This document shows positions 10,652-19,541 of a stretch of DNA of 64,000 nt, piece after piece. Location: contig NZ_JOEY01000037.1 of assembly GCF_000718165.1 (NCBI RefSeq), positions 1-64,000 on the forward strand, given 5' to 3'. The notes under the pieces are model-generated. The model was not told where the DNA came from, searched no databases, and was given only the letters and a program-made list of their open reading frames with translations. Each line of letters begins with the position of its first letter. Position 1 is the first letter of the stretch. The position numbers and the translations under genes were made by a program. Source of the stretch: Streptomyces fulvoviolaceus. Its GTDB lineage: Bacteria; Actinomycetota; Actinomycetes; Streptomycetales; Streptomycetaceae.

Positions 10652-11166
10652 CGGACGTCCCCCTCGACGGTGTCCGCGCCCCAGGAGACGAGTCGCTCCG
10701 CCAGCGGCCCGGCCCCGTCGAGAACGTGCCGGGAGAACGCGTCGCGCTCGTGGGACAGTACGGCCGCCTCCCACACGCAGGGTGCGAGTCCCGTCCGGCC
10801 GGGCCGGAGTCGGTCGGGCCTGCCCGCCGGGCCGGTGAAGACGGCCAGGTCCGACATGTGGCCCTCGATCCAGGTGTGGACCAGTACGTAGTCGCCGTCG
10901 CCGCCCGCGTGCACGATCAGGACGGCGAGCCCGAGGGAGCCCCGCACCCGCCCGAGTTCCAGATGGGCTCCGGCGATCCGCAGCGCGGCCTCGGTGTCCT
11001 GCTCGGACACCGTGCGGCCGGGGGCCTCCAGCGCGTACACCTTCACCAGGTGACCGGCGGCTTCCCCGGTGCCCAACGGCCGGGTGGCGCGGGCGTGGTG
11101 GGACCCGGCCAGGGCGAGCAGGGCCTCCGTGTCCACGCCGGCGGGCAGTTCCTCGTCATGATCCAT
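10648..11166 (-). CDS. Conserved hypothetical protein
   Basis: A 172-residue soluble protein starting MDHDEELPAGVDTEALLALAG. The middle has a regular beta pattern (VRGSLGLAVLIVHAGGDGDYVLVHTWIEGHMSDLAVF) ending in a short acidic tail. I do not recognise the family. It is translationally coupled to the GNAT gene by an ATGA overlap, and its start lies eight bases from the stop of the upstream MFS gene, so all three may be co-transcribed. Confidence 0.72.
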   Translation of the reverse strand: MDHDEELPAGVDTEALLALAGSHHARATRPLGTGEAAGHLVKVYALEAPGRTVSEQDTEAALRIAGAHLELGRVRGSLGLAVLIVHAGGDGDYVLVHTWIEGHMSDLAVFTGPAGRPDRLRPGRTGLAPCVWEAAVLSHERDAFSRHVLDGAGPLAERLVSWGADTVEGDVR

Positions 11167-11173
11167 TCGGACA

Positions 11174-12382
11174 TCATCTGGCGCCGGGCCCCCGGACGTC
11201 CACAGCGGGCGCACGCCACGTCCGCCCGGTGGAGACCGGCCAGGTCAGCACCACGAACGCCCCCACCGTGAGGAGCCCGCCGACCAGGAACGTGCCGCGC
11301 ACCTCGACCAGGGGCAGCAGGGCGCCGCCGAGGAGCGCACCGGCGGCCACCCCCGCGTTGAACGCGGCCGAGTTGGCCGCGAGGGCCGTCTCCGTGCGCC
11401 CCGGCGCCACATGGAGCACCTGGCTCTGCGTCGCCATGAACACCGGCCCGACCGAGGCCCCGAGCAGCATCAGCAGGGCGACGCTCACCACCTGGCTGCC
11501 CCCGCCCACGTACAGCCCGAGCAGGGCCACCGCCTGCCCCGCCACCGGCACGGTCAGCGTGGCGCGCGGATACCGGTCGAGCAGCGGACCGGTCACCGTG
11601 ACCCCGGCCAGCCCCGCCGCGCCGAACGCCAGCAGCACCGGGCTCACCGCGTCCGTGCCGAACCCGCTGACGTCGTCCAGGAAGGCCACGACGTACGTGA
11701 ACCCGGCGAAGGCCCCGGTGACCGACAGCGCGGTGGTGGCGAGGACGACGGCGAACCGGCGACGGTCGGGGGCCGCGCCGTACGCGGAGTGGTTCTCCTG
11801 AGGGCGCGAGGTCGGCAGCAGCACGGCCACGGCGACGAGCGAGACCACGGCGAGTGCGCCGAGGACCGCGAACGGCACCCGCCAGCCGCTGTGCCCGCCC
11901 AGCCAGGTCCCCGCCGGCACCCCGAGTACCGTGGCCAGCGACCCGCCGACGGACAGCAACCCGATGACCCGGCCCCGCCGTTCGGGCGGGAACAGGCCGA
12001 CCGCGACCGGTCCCATGACCGCCCAGAACAGCGCCTGCGCGACCGCGGTCGCCACGCGTGCGGCCAGCAGCAGCCCGTACGACACCGCACCGAGCGCGGA
12101 GACCCAACTGGCCACCGCGAGCAGTGCCAGCAGCCCCGCGAGCAGATGCCGGCGCGGCACGGACCGGGTGATGTGGGCGAGCGGCAGCGACACGACGGCG
12201 ACGGTGAGGCCGTACCCGGTGACCAGCACGCCCACGGCGGTGATCGACACCCGTAGGTCGTCCGCGACGAGGGACAGCAGGCCCACGGGGAGGTTCTCGG
12301 TGGTGTTGAAGGTGAACGCCGCCAGCATCAACGCCGCGACGACGGCGGTCCTGTGCCGGGCGGCCGGACGTACGCTGCCCAT
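11174..12382 (-). CDS. MFS transporter (sugar/drug efflux type, 12 membrane segments)
   Basis: A 402-residue inner-membrane exporter. The sequence shows regular hydrophobic segments, the charged loop PPERRGRVIGLLSVGGSLATVLGVPAGTWLG (motif C/antiporter-like), and NTTENLPVGLL in the first segment, seen in AraJ/arabinose-efflux-type members. The substrate is unknown. ATG at 12382. It is divergent from the ArsR-like regulator gene at 12505, the usual arrangement for a pump and its repressor, with about 120 bases of shared promoter region. Confidence 0.9.
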   Translation of the reverse strand: MGSVRPAARHRTAVVAALMLAAFTFNTTENLPVGLLSLVADDLRVSITAVGVLVTGYGLTVAVVSLPLAHITRSVPRRHLLAGLLALLAVASWVSALGAVSYGLLLAARVATAVAQALFWAVMGPVAVGLFPPERRGRVIGLLSVGGSLATVLGVPAGTWLGGHSGWRVPFAVLGALAVVSLVAVAVLLPTSRPQENHSAYGAAPDRRRFAVVLATTALSVTGAFAGFTYVVAFLDDVSGFGTDAVSPVLLAFGAAGLAGVTVTGPLLDRYPRATLTVPVAGQAVALLGLYVGGGSQVVSVALLMLLGASVGPVFMATQSQVLHVAPGRTETALAANSAAFNAGVAAGALLGGALLPLVEVRGTFLVGGLLTVGAFVVLTWPVSTGRTWRAPAVDVRGPGAR

Positions 12383-12504
12383 CCCTGTGCCCTCCGGGGT
12401 CGGTGATCGGGAACGGCCGAGCGGCCGGGGGGCAAGCGTGCGGTGCCGGGGGAGGGCGTTCTACTCTTTCGGTCCAGGGCGAATCGGAGGCCAGGGAGGC
12501 CGAC

Positions 12505-13494
12505 TTGCCGCTGACCCTGAGTCTGAGCCCCGACGACCTGACCCGGTGCCGGTTCGCGATCTCGCCGCTGTGCCAGACCCACGAAGCGCTGCGCATGCTG
12601 CGCCGGTCGGGACGGCACGGCTACCACCGGGCCTGGCTGCGCCGCGTGGCGCCGACCGTCGCCGGGCTCGACCTGGCGCCGCTGTGGCTGTTCATCCCGC
12701 CGGCCGGCGGTTACACGCCGGACTTCCTGGGCCCGCCGCCCGAGGAGCCGTACCCCTCGTTCGACGACGAACTGGCCCGCCTGCGCGCCACCGACCTCGA
12801 CCGGGTCCGCACCGAGATGGCCCGCTCGCTCGCCTGCACCCCGGGTCTCACCGAGTCGCCGCGGGGACGTGCCGCCCTCGACGACCCGGCCGGAACCGTC
12901 CGACGACTGGCCGACCTCACCGAACAGGCCTGGCAGACCCTGCTCGCCCCGGACTGGCCGCGCCACCGGGCCGTCCTGGAGGCCGACATCGCGCACCGCT
13001 CCCGGCAGGCGGCGGACGGCGGCCTCGACGCGCTGCTCGCCGATCTCCACCCCGGCATCGACTGGACCGACGGCAGCCTCACCCTCCCCCTGCTCGGCGA
13101 CCCGGCCGAGGCCCAGCGGGCCGACGGCCGGGGCGTCCTGCTCATGCCGAGTGTGTTCGTGTGGCCGGACGTGGTGAGCGGCTTCGCCCGGCCCTGGCAG
13201 CCGACGGTCATCTATCCCGCCCGCGGGATGGGCGAGTTCAACACCACGCCGGTACCGCGCCCGTCGGAGGCACTCGCCCGGCTGCTGGGCCGGCAGCGCG
13301 CCGCCCTCCTCGCCGGGCTCGGCACCCCCGCCTCGACGACGGACCTGGCCCGCCGGCACGGGCTGGCCCCGTCGACCGTCTCCGCCCACCTGTCGGTCCT
13401 GCGCGAGGCGGGGCTGCTCGGCTCACGAAGGCAGGGCCATCACGTGTTGTACGGCCGGACGCCGCTGGGCGATGCGCTGGTGGACGGCACCTGA
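12505..13494 (+). CDS. ArsR-type winged-helix regulator (DUF5937-like N-terminus)
   Basis: A 329-residue regulator. The C-terminal 80 residues form an ArsR-like winged helix, with recognition region STTDLARRHGLAPSTVSAHLSVLREAGLLGSRRQGHHVLYGRTPLG. The N-terminal 240 residues (LTRCRFAISPLCQTHEALRML and onward) match the effector region seen in many Streptomyces regulators of this class. TTG at 12505 is taken as the start because AGGGAGG precedes it and similar proteins begin near this point; ORF sequence upstream to 12403 looks non-coding. It probably represses the divergent MFS gene. Confidence 0.86.
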   Translation: MPLTLSLSPDDLTRCRFAISPLCQTHEALRMLRRSGRHGYHRAWLRRVAPTVAGLDLAPLWLFIPPAGGYTPDFLGPPPEEPYPSFDDELARLRATDLDRVRTEMARSLACTPGLTESPRGRAALDDPAGTVRRLADLTEQAWQTLLAPDWPRHRAVLEADIAHRSRQAADGGLDALLADLHPGIDWTDGSLTLPLLGDPAEAQRADGRGVLLMPSVFVWPDVVSGFARPWQPTVIYPARGMGEFNTTPVPRPSEALARLLGRQRAALLAGLGTPASTTDLARRHGLAPSTVSAHLSVLREAGLLGSRRQGHHVLYGRTPLGDALVDGT

Positions 13495-13612
13495 CCTCGG
13501 AGCCTCCGCCACATCTCCGGCCGGATCAGCGCGCGCGTCGTCCGGTGCGTGCCAACGCGGCGAGTGTGCGCGCCTGACGGCGGGCGCCCGGCCGGGGACG
13601 TGACACAGGCTC

Positions 13613-14629
13613 TCAGGCGAGCGGCTCGCTCATCTCGACCGAGCGCAGGGCGGCGGCGAGCGCCTGGTCGTCACCCACGTCCAGTGCCGTGTCGGTGAGT
13701 TTGATGACGTGCTCGTCGCCGTGGGCGAGGGCGCGTTCGAGGGCCTCTTCGGCCGTCAGGCGTGCGGGAGGCGTGTACACGACCGGTTCCACGGGCGCGT
13801 ACATCGCGGTGACCGCGGCGGACGCCGTCCACGCCGCGTGCAGGCTCGGCACCCACTGCTCGCGGGGCAGCGAATCCAGTGTGCGCAGCACGGCGTTGGG
13901 GGCCGTTGCCGCGTGCACGAGCATCGTCGGCTCGCCGTGGCCGTGGGTGGCGTAGCGATGCGTCGCGGCCCGGACGAGTTCGGTGAGGCGTTCGCGGGCC
14001 GTCTCCGGGTCGGTGACGTCGTCCGCCCAGGCGGGCAGCCTGTGTACGGCGGAGAGGCGGTCGCGGAATCCCACGTGCCCCGCCGCGATCGCGGGTACGG
14101 CGTCCAGGGCGTCCGTGGCGGTCGGCGTACCCGGCAGCGCGGCGAGGCCGGTCACGGGCTGGTGCCGGGCCGCCCAGTAGCCCAGCGCGTGCGCGAGTTC
14201 GGTGAGCCGGGGCGCGTTCTCGCCGGCTTCGACGGCGCGCACGGCGTGGCCGACCCTGATGACCGTGTGCGTGGCGCCGCCGTGCAGGCCGGGCAGCAGG
14301 CGCGGCCACCATGTGGCCAGGACGCTCCGCCAGGGGCGTTCGGCGAGGGTGCGGGAGAAGTGGTCGGTCCAGTCCGCGATCCGGCGCGGATCGCCCAGCG
14401 CCGAGGGCCAGTTGTCGTCCGTGACGGGTGCCAGGCGGTCGGGGAAGTCCTCCAGCTTGTCCCGGTAGAGGTCCACCCACCGGTGCACGGCCCCCGCCTG
14501 CCCGTGCGCGGCGAGCGCCTCGACGACCATGGGGGCGTGGTTGGACAGCCAGCCGCCGCGTTCCGGGCCGGATGCGTGAATGCGTTCCAGGGCTTCTTCG
14601 AACTGTCCGCTCGTGTCACTCGTGTCCAT
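13613..14629 (-). CDS. Questin oxidase-like protein (DUF4243)
   Basis: A 338-residue alpha-helical protein of the questin-oxidase-like family. In fungi a member carries out Baeyer-Villiger-type ring opening of anthraquinones without a bound flavin motif. Visible family stretches are NHAPMVVEALAAHGQ, HGGATHTVIRVGHAVRAVE, HALGYWAARHQP and LVHAATAPNAVLR, with conserved histidines. The role in Streptomyces is not known. ATG at 14629 is chosen. It is flanked by gaps of about 100 bases and seems to be a single-gene unit. Confidence 0.83.
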   Translation of the reverse strand: MDTSDTSGQFEEALERIHASGPERGGWLSNHAPMVVEALAAHGQAGAVHRWVDLYRDKLEDFPDRLAPVTDDNWPSALGDPRRIADWTDHFSRTLAERPWRSVLATWWPRLLPGLHGGATHTVIRVGHAVRAVEAGENAPRLTELAHALGYWAARHQPVTGLAALPGTPTATDALDAVPAIAAGHVGFRDRLSAVHRLPAWADDVTDPETARERLTELVRAATHRYATHGHGEPTMLVHAATAPNAVLRTLDSLPREQWVPSLHAAWTASAAVTAMYAPVEPVVYTPPARLTAEEALERALAHGDEHVIKLTDTALDVGDDQALAAALRSVEMSEPLA

Positions 14630-14729
14630 GAGCGGGACGCTATGCGGCCCATGGATGGACCGGGATCGGGCGCGGGGCGGAACCCACAGGTGCCTGGGAC
14701 CTAGGTCCCGCGCCCGATCGCTGTGTCGG

Positions 14730-15506
14730 TCAGGCGTTGGGGTCGAAGGAGATCCCCGACGGCTTGGCCGACGACAGGTGGTTCGCGAAGTTGGCGTCCT
14801 TGAGGCCGAAGTTGGCGCTGCCGAAGTCGTACGCGCTCAGCTTGTCGCGGACGCCCGACGGGTAGCCGTTCCAGCCGACCAGCGGCGGGTACTGCCAGGT
14901 GCCCTTGGCGTTCTCCGGCGGCTCGTCGCCCGAGTTCGCCAGCCGGAAGCAGTGCGTGCTGGCGCCGTCCTTGTGGTAGACGATCTTCGCGTGCGTGCCG
15001 TCGAAGCGGACGCCGGACGCGGCGCTCACGGTGAACGAGCCGTGGTTGGACGTCGAGACGTACTGGATCGTGCCGTTCTGCACCCAGATCACGACGTGCT
15101 CCCAGTCGTGCCGGTGCCCGCCGATGCTGCTGTTCGCGAGGGCCTGGTCCTTCTCGAAGTACAGGCCGTACATGTAGGCGCACCAGCCGTTGTTGCACTT
15201 GTAGCGCGAGTAACTGTTGGTGTTGTTCAGGTCCGAGAGGTCGTGGCAGTCCCCGCTGAGCGAACCGGTCGGGCTCAGGCCGCCGTTGACGGTTCCGTCG
15301 GGACCGATCGCGGGCGTGGAGTAGCAGCCGTCCGTGTCGTAGTCGAAGGCCGGCTGGTACGTGTACTCGGCGGTCTCGGCGTTGGCCGGCAGGGCCGACG
15401 GCGGGGCGGCGAAGGCGGCGGAGGGGAAGGCGACGACGAGGGCGGCGGCGCCGGCCAGGCCGGTGAACCATCTCGCGCGGTGCTTCTTGAACGACGGTGA
15501 CGACAC
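14730..15506 (-). CDS. Secreted NPP1/NLP (necrosis-inducing-like) protein
   Basis: 258 residues with a Sec signal peptide (FTGLAGAAALVVAFPSAAFA, cleavage near residue 33). The NLP hallmark heptapeptide is present as GHRHDWE, and CNNGWCAYMYGLYFEKDQ holds the conserved aspartate region. NLPs of plant-associated microbes bind plant sphingolipids and can be cytolytic; many bacterial copies have no known toxicity. The starting codon is GTG at 15506 with AGGAGG about six bases upstream. It stands alone, between questin-oxidase-like and DNA ligase genes on the same strand. Confidence 0.92.
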   Translation of the reverse strand: MSSPSFKKHRARWFTGLAGAAALVVAFPSAAFAAPPSALPANAETAEYTYQPAFDYDTDGCYSTPAIGPDGTVNGGLSPTGSLSGDCHDLSDLNNTNSYSRYKCNNGWCAYMYGLYFEKDQALANSSIGGHRHDWEHVVIWVQNGTIQYVSTSNHGSFTVSAASGVRFDGTHAKIVYHKDGASTHCFRLANSGDEPPENAKGTWQYPPLVGWNGYPSGVRDKLSAYDFGSANFGLKDANFANHLSSAKPSGISFDPNA

Positions 15507-15650
15507 TGCGTCCTCCTCTTGGTGCGGGCGCAGCCCAACGGCTGTGGGGGAATGGGAAGTTCAGCTTCCCGAGTTTTCATGTCCGCGCCAAGACTTCGTA
15601 AGCGACTCTCTGGTAACAACCGTCCGAACAGTTGGATCTTGTTCGGGATG

Positions 15651-16631
15651 TCAGACAAGGCCGTCCGGAAAGTCGGCCGCGGACTCTTCCGGCGTGAGGT
15701 CGGGCCGCAGCCGCGACCAGGACGGCTGACGGAGCAGCCCGGCCCTCGTGCGGGTGCTGTAGCGGACCTCGCCGACCAGCCGGGGCACCACCCAGTGCGC
15801 GCCCGGAGCCGGCGGAACCGGGTCGAAGGGGCACACGTCCGTCGCGGCGGCCCGGAGCAGCGCGGCGAGTTGCTCCCGCTCCGTCTCGCTCCAGCCGGTG
15901 CCCACCCCGCCGACATAACGCAGGCGTCCCTCGGAGCGCTGTCCGAGGAGCACGGCACCCGGCAGACCCGTCAACCGCCCCTTGCCGGGCAGCCAGCCGC
16001 CCACCACGACGTCCTCACTGCGCAGGTTCCGGATCTTGATCCAGGCGCGGGAACGCACGCCGGGCTCGTACACCGAGTCCAGCCGTTTGCAGACCAGGCC
16101 CTCCAGGCCGTGCTCACGGGTGGCCTGCAGGGCCTGTGCGCCGTGACCGACGAGGGCGGCGGGAGTCGACCAGTGCGGACCGTCCAGGCCCAGCGCCTCC
16201 AGCCGGGTGCGGCGCCGGGAGTAGGGGAGGGCGAGGAGGGGGTGCCGCCCCAGGTGCATCACGTCGAACAGCACGAGATGGACGGGGACTTCCGCCGCCC
16301 GGCGCGCGGCCCGGCCGGGGGAGTGGGCCAGCCCCATACGGGACTGCAGCAACTGGAAGTCGCCCCGGCCCTGTTCGTCCAGTGCCAGGACCTCGCCGTC
16401 CAGCACCGCGGGCGTGGCACCGAGCGCACCGCCGAGCGGCAGGAGCTCGGGGTAGGCGGCGCTGATCTCCTCCCCGGACCGGGCGCGCAGCACCGCACTG
16501 CCGTCTCCCGGGAGGTACACCACCACCCGCTGGCCGTCCTGCTTGGTCTCATAGGCCCAGCGCGCGTCCTGCGCCGCGGACGGCAGTGTCCCGGACGTGG
16601 CGAGCATGGGCGGGATCAGGGGGAGGCTCAC
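15651..16631 (-). CDS. ATP-dependent DNA ligase (small, LigC-like)
   Basis: A 326-residue ligase. The nucleotidyltransferase motif I is YETKQDGQRVVVY, with the adenylated lysine K30; motif III is VHLVLFDVMHL and motif V is EGLVCKRLDSVYEPG followed by WIKIR. The C-terminal OB-fold region contains YVGGVGTGW. This length and the absence of extra domains fit the small ATP ligases that accompany NAD ligase in actinobacteria and act in DNA repair. The start is GTG at 16631. No Ku gene is adjacent. Confidence 0.92.
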   Translation of the reverse strand: MSLPLIPPMLATSGTLPSAAQDARWAYETKQDGQRVVVYLPGDGSAVLRARSGEEISAAYPELLPLGGALGATPAVLDGEVLALDEQGRGDFQLLQSRMGLAHSPGRAARRAAEVPVHLVLFDVMHLGRHPLLALPYSRRRTRLEALGLDGPHWSTPAALVGHGAQALQATREHGLEGLVCKRLDSVYEPGVRSRAWIKIRNLRSEDVVVGGWLPGKGRLTGLPGAVLLGQRSEGRLRYVGGVGTGWSETEREQLAALLRAAATDVCPFDPVPPAPGAHWVVPRLVGEVRYSTRTRAGLLRQPSWSRLRPDLTPEESAADFPDGLV

Positions 16632-16738
16632 GGGTCAGTTGTCGACGCGGGCGTCGGCTGCCACGCGCTCTTCCCGCGGGTTTCCCCTGAACGGATCCAG
16701 GGCCACTTGGCGCCCGTGCCTTCTGCTTCACTGGGCAA

Positions 16739-17293
16739 GTGATCTCACAGCCCAGCCTGGTTGTCCTCAGCGGTCCTCCCGGAGCGGGCAAGACCACACT
16801 CGCGCACGAGCTCGCCCGCGCCGTGGGATGCCCCGCCATCTGCCGCGACGAGATCAAGGAAGGCATGGTGCACGCCACCCCGGGAGTCGTGCCCGGACCT
16901 CAGGACGAGCTGAGCATGCGCACCCTGCCCACCTTCTTCAATGTCCTGGAGCTGCTGCTCAAGGCCGGCGTGACCACCGTCGCGGAGGCGGCCTTCCAGG
17001 ACCGGCTGTGGCGACCCGGCCTGGAGCCCCTTCGGGAGCTCGCCGACATCCGCGTCATCCACTGCGTCGCCGACGCGGACGCGGTGCTGGAACGCAGACG
17101 CCGGCGCCTGCACGACAACCCGCTGCGCAGGGCGCACGCCGAGATCCTGGACGACGATCCGGCCGCGTACGCCCTGAGCCACCACGCGTTCGACCGCGTC
17201 TCGCTGGACGTCCCGGAGATCGAGGTCGACACCACCCGCGGATACGACCCCGGGCTCAAGGAGATCGTCACCTTCGTCAACGGCCGGGACTGA
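16739..17293 (+). CDS. P-loop kinase / AAA-family small ATPase
   Basis: A 184-residue nucleotide-binding protein. Walker A is VVLSGPPGAGKTTLAHELA, followed by a lid-like region RRRRRLHDNPLRRAHAEIL rich in arginine. The layout is that of small phosphotransferases (gluconate kinase, chloramphenicol phosphotransferase, zeta-toxin like). The substrate is not clear. GTG at 16739 is the start; the transcript is divergent from the DNA ligase. The stop lies one base from the stop of the SDR gene on the other strand. Confidence 0.82.
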   Translation: MISQPSLVVLSGPPGAGKTTLAHELARAVGCPAICRDEIKEGMVHATPGVVPGPQDELSMRTLPTFFNVLELLLKAGVTTVAEAAFQDRLWRPGLEPLRELADIRVIHCVADADAVLERRRRRLHDNPLRRAHAEILDDDPAAYALSHHAFDRVSLDVPEIEVDTTRGYDPGLKEIVTFVNGRD

Positions 17294-17294
17294 G

Positions 17295-18044
17295 TCAGAC
17301 GATGCCGCCGTTGGTCCGCAGCACCTGCCCGTTGACCCAGCGACCGGCCGGGCCCACCAGGAAGGACACGACGCCGGCGATGTCCTCGGGCGTGCCCAGT
17401 CGCTCCAGCGGGGGCTGCGCGGCCAGTCGGGCGACGGTCTCCTCGTCCTTGCCGTCCAGGAAGAGCTCGGTGGCGGTGGGGCCGGGCGCGACGGCGTTGA
17501 CGGTCACGTCACGGCCGCGCAGCTCACGGGCGAGGATCAGGGTCACGGCCTCCACCGCGCCCTTGCTGGCGGCGTAGGCGCCGTAGCCCGGGAAGGCGAG
17601 CCCGACGACCGAGCTGGAGAGGTTGACGAGCGCCCCGCCCGGGCGCAGCCGGCGCGCGGCCTGCTGGTCGACGACGAAGGTGCCGCGGATGTTGGTGCGG
17701 TACAGGGCGTCGAGCTCGTCGAGGTCGAGGTCCGCGATGGGGGAGAGGGACATCCGGCCCGCCGAGTGCACCACCGCGTCGACGCCGCCGTAGGTGGCTT
17801 CCGCCAGGTCGAACAGGGCGGCGACCTCGGTCTCGTCGGCGACGTCCGCGCGGGCGGCGATGGCGGCGCCGCCGGCCGCCTCGATGGCGTGTACGGCCTC
17901 GTCGGCCGCGTCCTTGTTGCCCGCGTATCCGACGACGACCGTGAACCCGTCGGTGGCGAGCTGCCGGGCGATCTGTCGTCCGATGCCGCGCGATCCACCG
18001 GTCACGATCGCGACGCGCCGGTCCGTGAGGGGCTGAGTGGTCAT
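17295..18044 (-). CDS. SDR family oxidoreductase
   Basis: A 249-residue classical short-chain dehydrogenase/reductase. The cofactor motif is TGGSRGIG at about residue 15, the active-site tyrosine and lysine lie in YAASKGAVEAV, and the serine lies in LVNLSSSVVG. The glycine motif is followed by a sequence favouring NADP(H), but this is a weak hint. The start MTTQPLTDRR at 18044 is nearest to the divergent regulatory region. It is probably regulated by the divergent TetR protein. Confidence 0.92.
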   Translation of the reverse strand: MTTQPLTDRRVAIVTGGSRGIGRQIARQLATDGFTVVVGYAGNKDAADEAVHAIEAAGGAAIAARADVADETEVAALFDLAEATYGGVDAVVHSAGRMSLSPIADLDLDELDALYRTNIRGTFVVDQQAARRLRPGGALVNLSSSVVGLAFPGYGAYAASKGAVEAVTLILARELRGRDVTVNAVAPGPTATELFLDGKDEETVARLAAQPPLERLGTPEDIAGVVSFLVGPAGRWVNGQVLRTNGGIV

Positions 18045-18056
18045 GGCTGCATCCTT

Positions 18057-18152
18057 CGTATCGACGCTACGGATCGTTCGTATCGACGGTAACACGGGAT
18101 CGTAGCGTTGGTAATCCCCAACTCGTATCGACGCTACGAATGACGTATCGTA
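18057..18152. promoter_or_regulatory. Repeated TetR-type operators between SDR and tetR
   Basis: A 15-base box CGTATCGACGCTACG occurs exactly at 18057-18071 and 18124-18138, and with two changes at 18079-18093. A related CGTATCGTA lies at 18144-18152 and a reversed partial copy GATCGTAGCG at 18099-18108. Each box is imperfectly palindromic (CGTA...TACG). Position and copy number suggest cooperative binding by the TetR protein encoded next to it. Confidence 0.7.
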
Positions 18153-18157
18153 GGGGC

Positions 18158-18853
18158 ATGGATGCGAGGGAAAAGATCCTGGATGCGGCCACGAAGCTGC
18201 TGGCCGAGGCGTCGGCCGCCGATGTCTCCACGCGGGCCGTGTGCGAGGCGGCCGGGGTGGGTGCGCCGATGCTCTACCGTCTCTTCGGCGACAAGGCGGG
18301 GCTGCTGGCCGCCGTCGTCGACCGGGGATTCGAGCAGTACCTCGCGTCCAAGCGCGTGGCCCGCCCGAGCGGCGATCCGGTGGCGGACCTCAGGAGCGGC
18401 TGGGACAACCACCTGCGCTTCGCACTGGACCACCCCCACCACTACCGCCTGATGTACTCGCCCGAGCTGACCGCGCCGCCCGCCGCGGCCCGGGAGGCGC
18501 ACGACCTGCTGCACGGCATCCTGGAGCGCTGCGCGGCGGCGGGACGGCTGACCGTGCCGCCCGCGCTCGCCACCCGCGTCATCATGTCGGCCAACGTCGG
18601 GGCGGCGCTGTCGATGCTCAACAGACCGGAGCAGTATCCCGACGGGCAGTTCGCCGAGCGGTTGCGCGACGCGGTGATCGGCTCGCTGACCCGGCCCGCC
18701 GAAACAGTCGTGGTGCAGGAGCAGGAGGGGGACGCCGTGCCCGTCGCGGCGGCCACGCTGGCGGCCCGCCTGCGGGCGGATGTGCCACCGGCGCTCACGG
18801 TCGCGGAGTCCGCCCTCCTCCAGCAGTGGCTGGAGAAGCTCTCCGCGAACTGA
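18158..18853 (+). CDS. TetR family regulator
   Basis: A 231-residue repressor. The N-terminal helix-turn-helix is STRAVCEAAGVGAPMLYRLFGDKAGLLAAVVDRGF, after a first helix (REKILDAATKLLAEA). The C-terminal ligand domain is of the usual length. ATG at 18158 lies a few bases after the last operator box, with GGGG upstream. It likely represses the divergent SDR gene and itself through the boxes at 18057-18152. Confidence 0.92.
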   Translation: MDAREKILDAATKLLAEASAADVSTRAVCEAAGVGAPMLYRLFGDKAGLLAAVVDRGFEQYLASKRVARPSGDPVADLRSGWDNHLRFALDHPHHYRLMYSPELTAPPAAAREAHDLLHGILERCAAAGRLTVPPALATRVIMSANVGAALSMLNRPEQYPDGQFAERLRDAVIGSLTRPAETVVVQEQEGDAVPVAAATLAARLRADVPPALTVAESALLQQWLEKLSAN

Positions 18854-18857
18854 GGCT

Positions 18858-19541
18858 TCAGCGGTCCGTGGGCGGCAGGGCCTGGACCAGGCCCGACTGG
18901 TAGGCCATGACGACGAGTTGGGCGCGGTCGCGGGCGCCCAGCTTCGTCATCGCGCGGTGCACGTGGGTGCGGACGGTCAGCGGGCTGACGAAGAGTTTCT
19001 CCGCGATCTCCTCGTTGGAGTGCCCCTCGGCCGCCCAGGCCATCACCTCGCGTTCGCGGGTGGTGAGGCCGGCGAGGTCGTCGGCCCCGGCCAACCGGGT
19101 GCCGAGCCCGGGCACGGCCAGGAAGCGTGTGATCAGGGTGCGGGTGGCGCCGGGGGAGAGCAGGGAGTCGCCGGCCGCCACGGTCCGGATGCCGGCGAGA
19201 AGGGCCTCGGCGGTGACGTCCTTGCCGAGGAAGCCGCTCGCGCCGGCCCGCAGCGCCTGGGCGACGTACTCGTCGATCTCGAACGTGGTGAGGATCAGCA
19301 CGCGCGTGGCGGACAGCTCCGGGTCCGCGCAGACGACGGACGTGGCGGTCAGGCCGTCGGTCCCGGGCATGCGGATGTCCATCAGGACGATGTCGGGGCG
19401 GTGGATGCGGGTGAGGTCGACCGCCTCGGCGCCGTCGGTGGCCTCACCGACCACCTCCATGTCGTCGCAGGAGTCGATGAGGATCCGGAAGGTGGCCCGC
19501 AGCAGGGCCTGGTCGTCGGCGAGCAGCACACGGATGGTCAT
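18858..19541 (-). CDS. NarL/FixJ-type response regulator
   Basis: A 227-residue regulator. The receiver domain has the acidic pair LLADDQ, the phosphorylated D55 in VLMDIRMPG, and the K of the LGKDVTAE motif. The LuxR helix-turn-helix at the C-terminus is LTTREREVMAWAAEGHSNEEIAEKLFVSPLTVRTHVHRAMTKLG. Its ATG overlaps the stop of the kinase gene (ATGA), so the two are made together. Targets are unknown; the MMPL exporter gene directly upstream is a possible one. Confidence 0.94.
   Translation of the reverse strand: MTIRVLLADDQALLRATFRILIDSCDDMEVVGEATDGAEAVDLTRIHRPDIVLMDIRMPGTDGLTATSVVCADPELSATRVLILTTFEIDEYVAQALRAGASGFLGKDVTAEALLAGIRTVAAGDSLLSPGATRTLITRFLAVPGLGTRLAGADDLAGLTTREREVMAWAAEGHSNEEIAEKLFVSPLTVRTHVHRAMTKLGARDRAQLVVMAYQSGLVQALPPTDR

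Noticed and set aside
9224-10891. A long forward frame of 555 codons opposite hemC and the GNAT gene
   Set aside because: It is a high-GC shadow of two clear reverse-strand genes; the translation is rich in R, G, A and H with no domain.
15624-15646. CCGAACA-N9-TGTTCGG inverted repeat between ligase and NPP1 genes
   Set aside because: It might be a weak terminator for the ligase or an operator, but the long spacer, short arms and no partner sites made it too uncertain to list as a feature.
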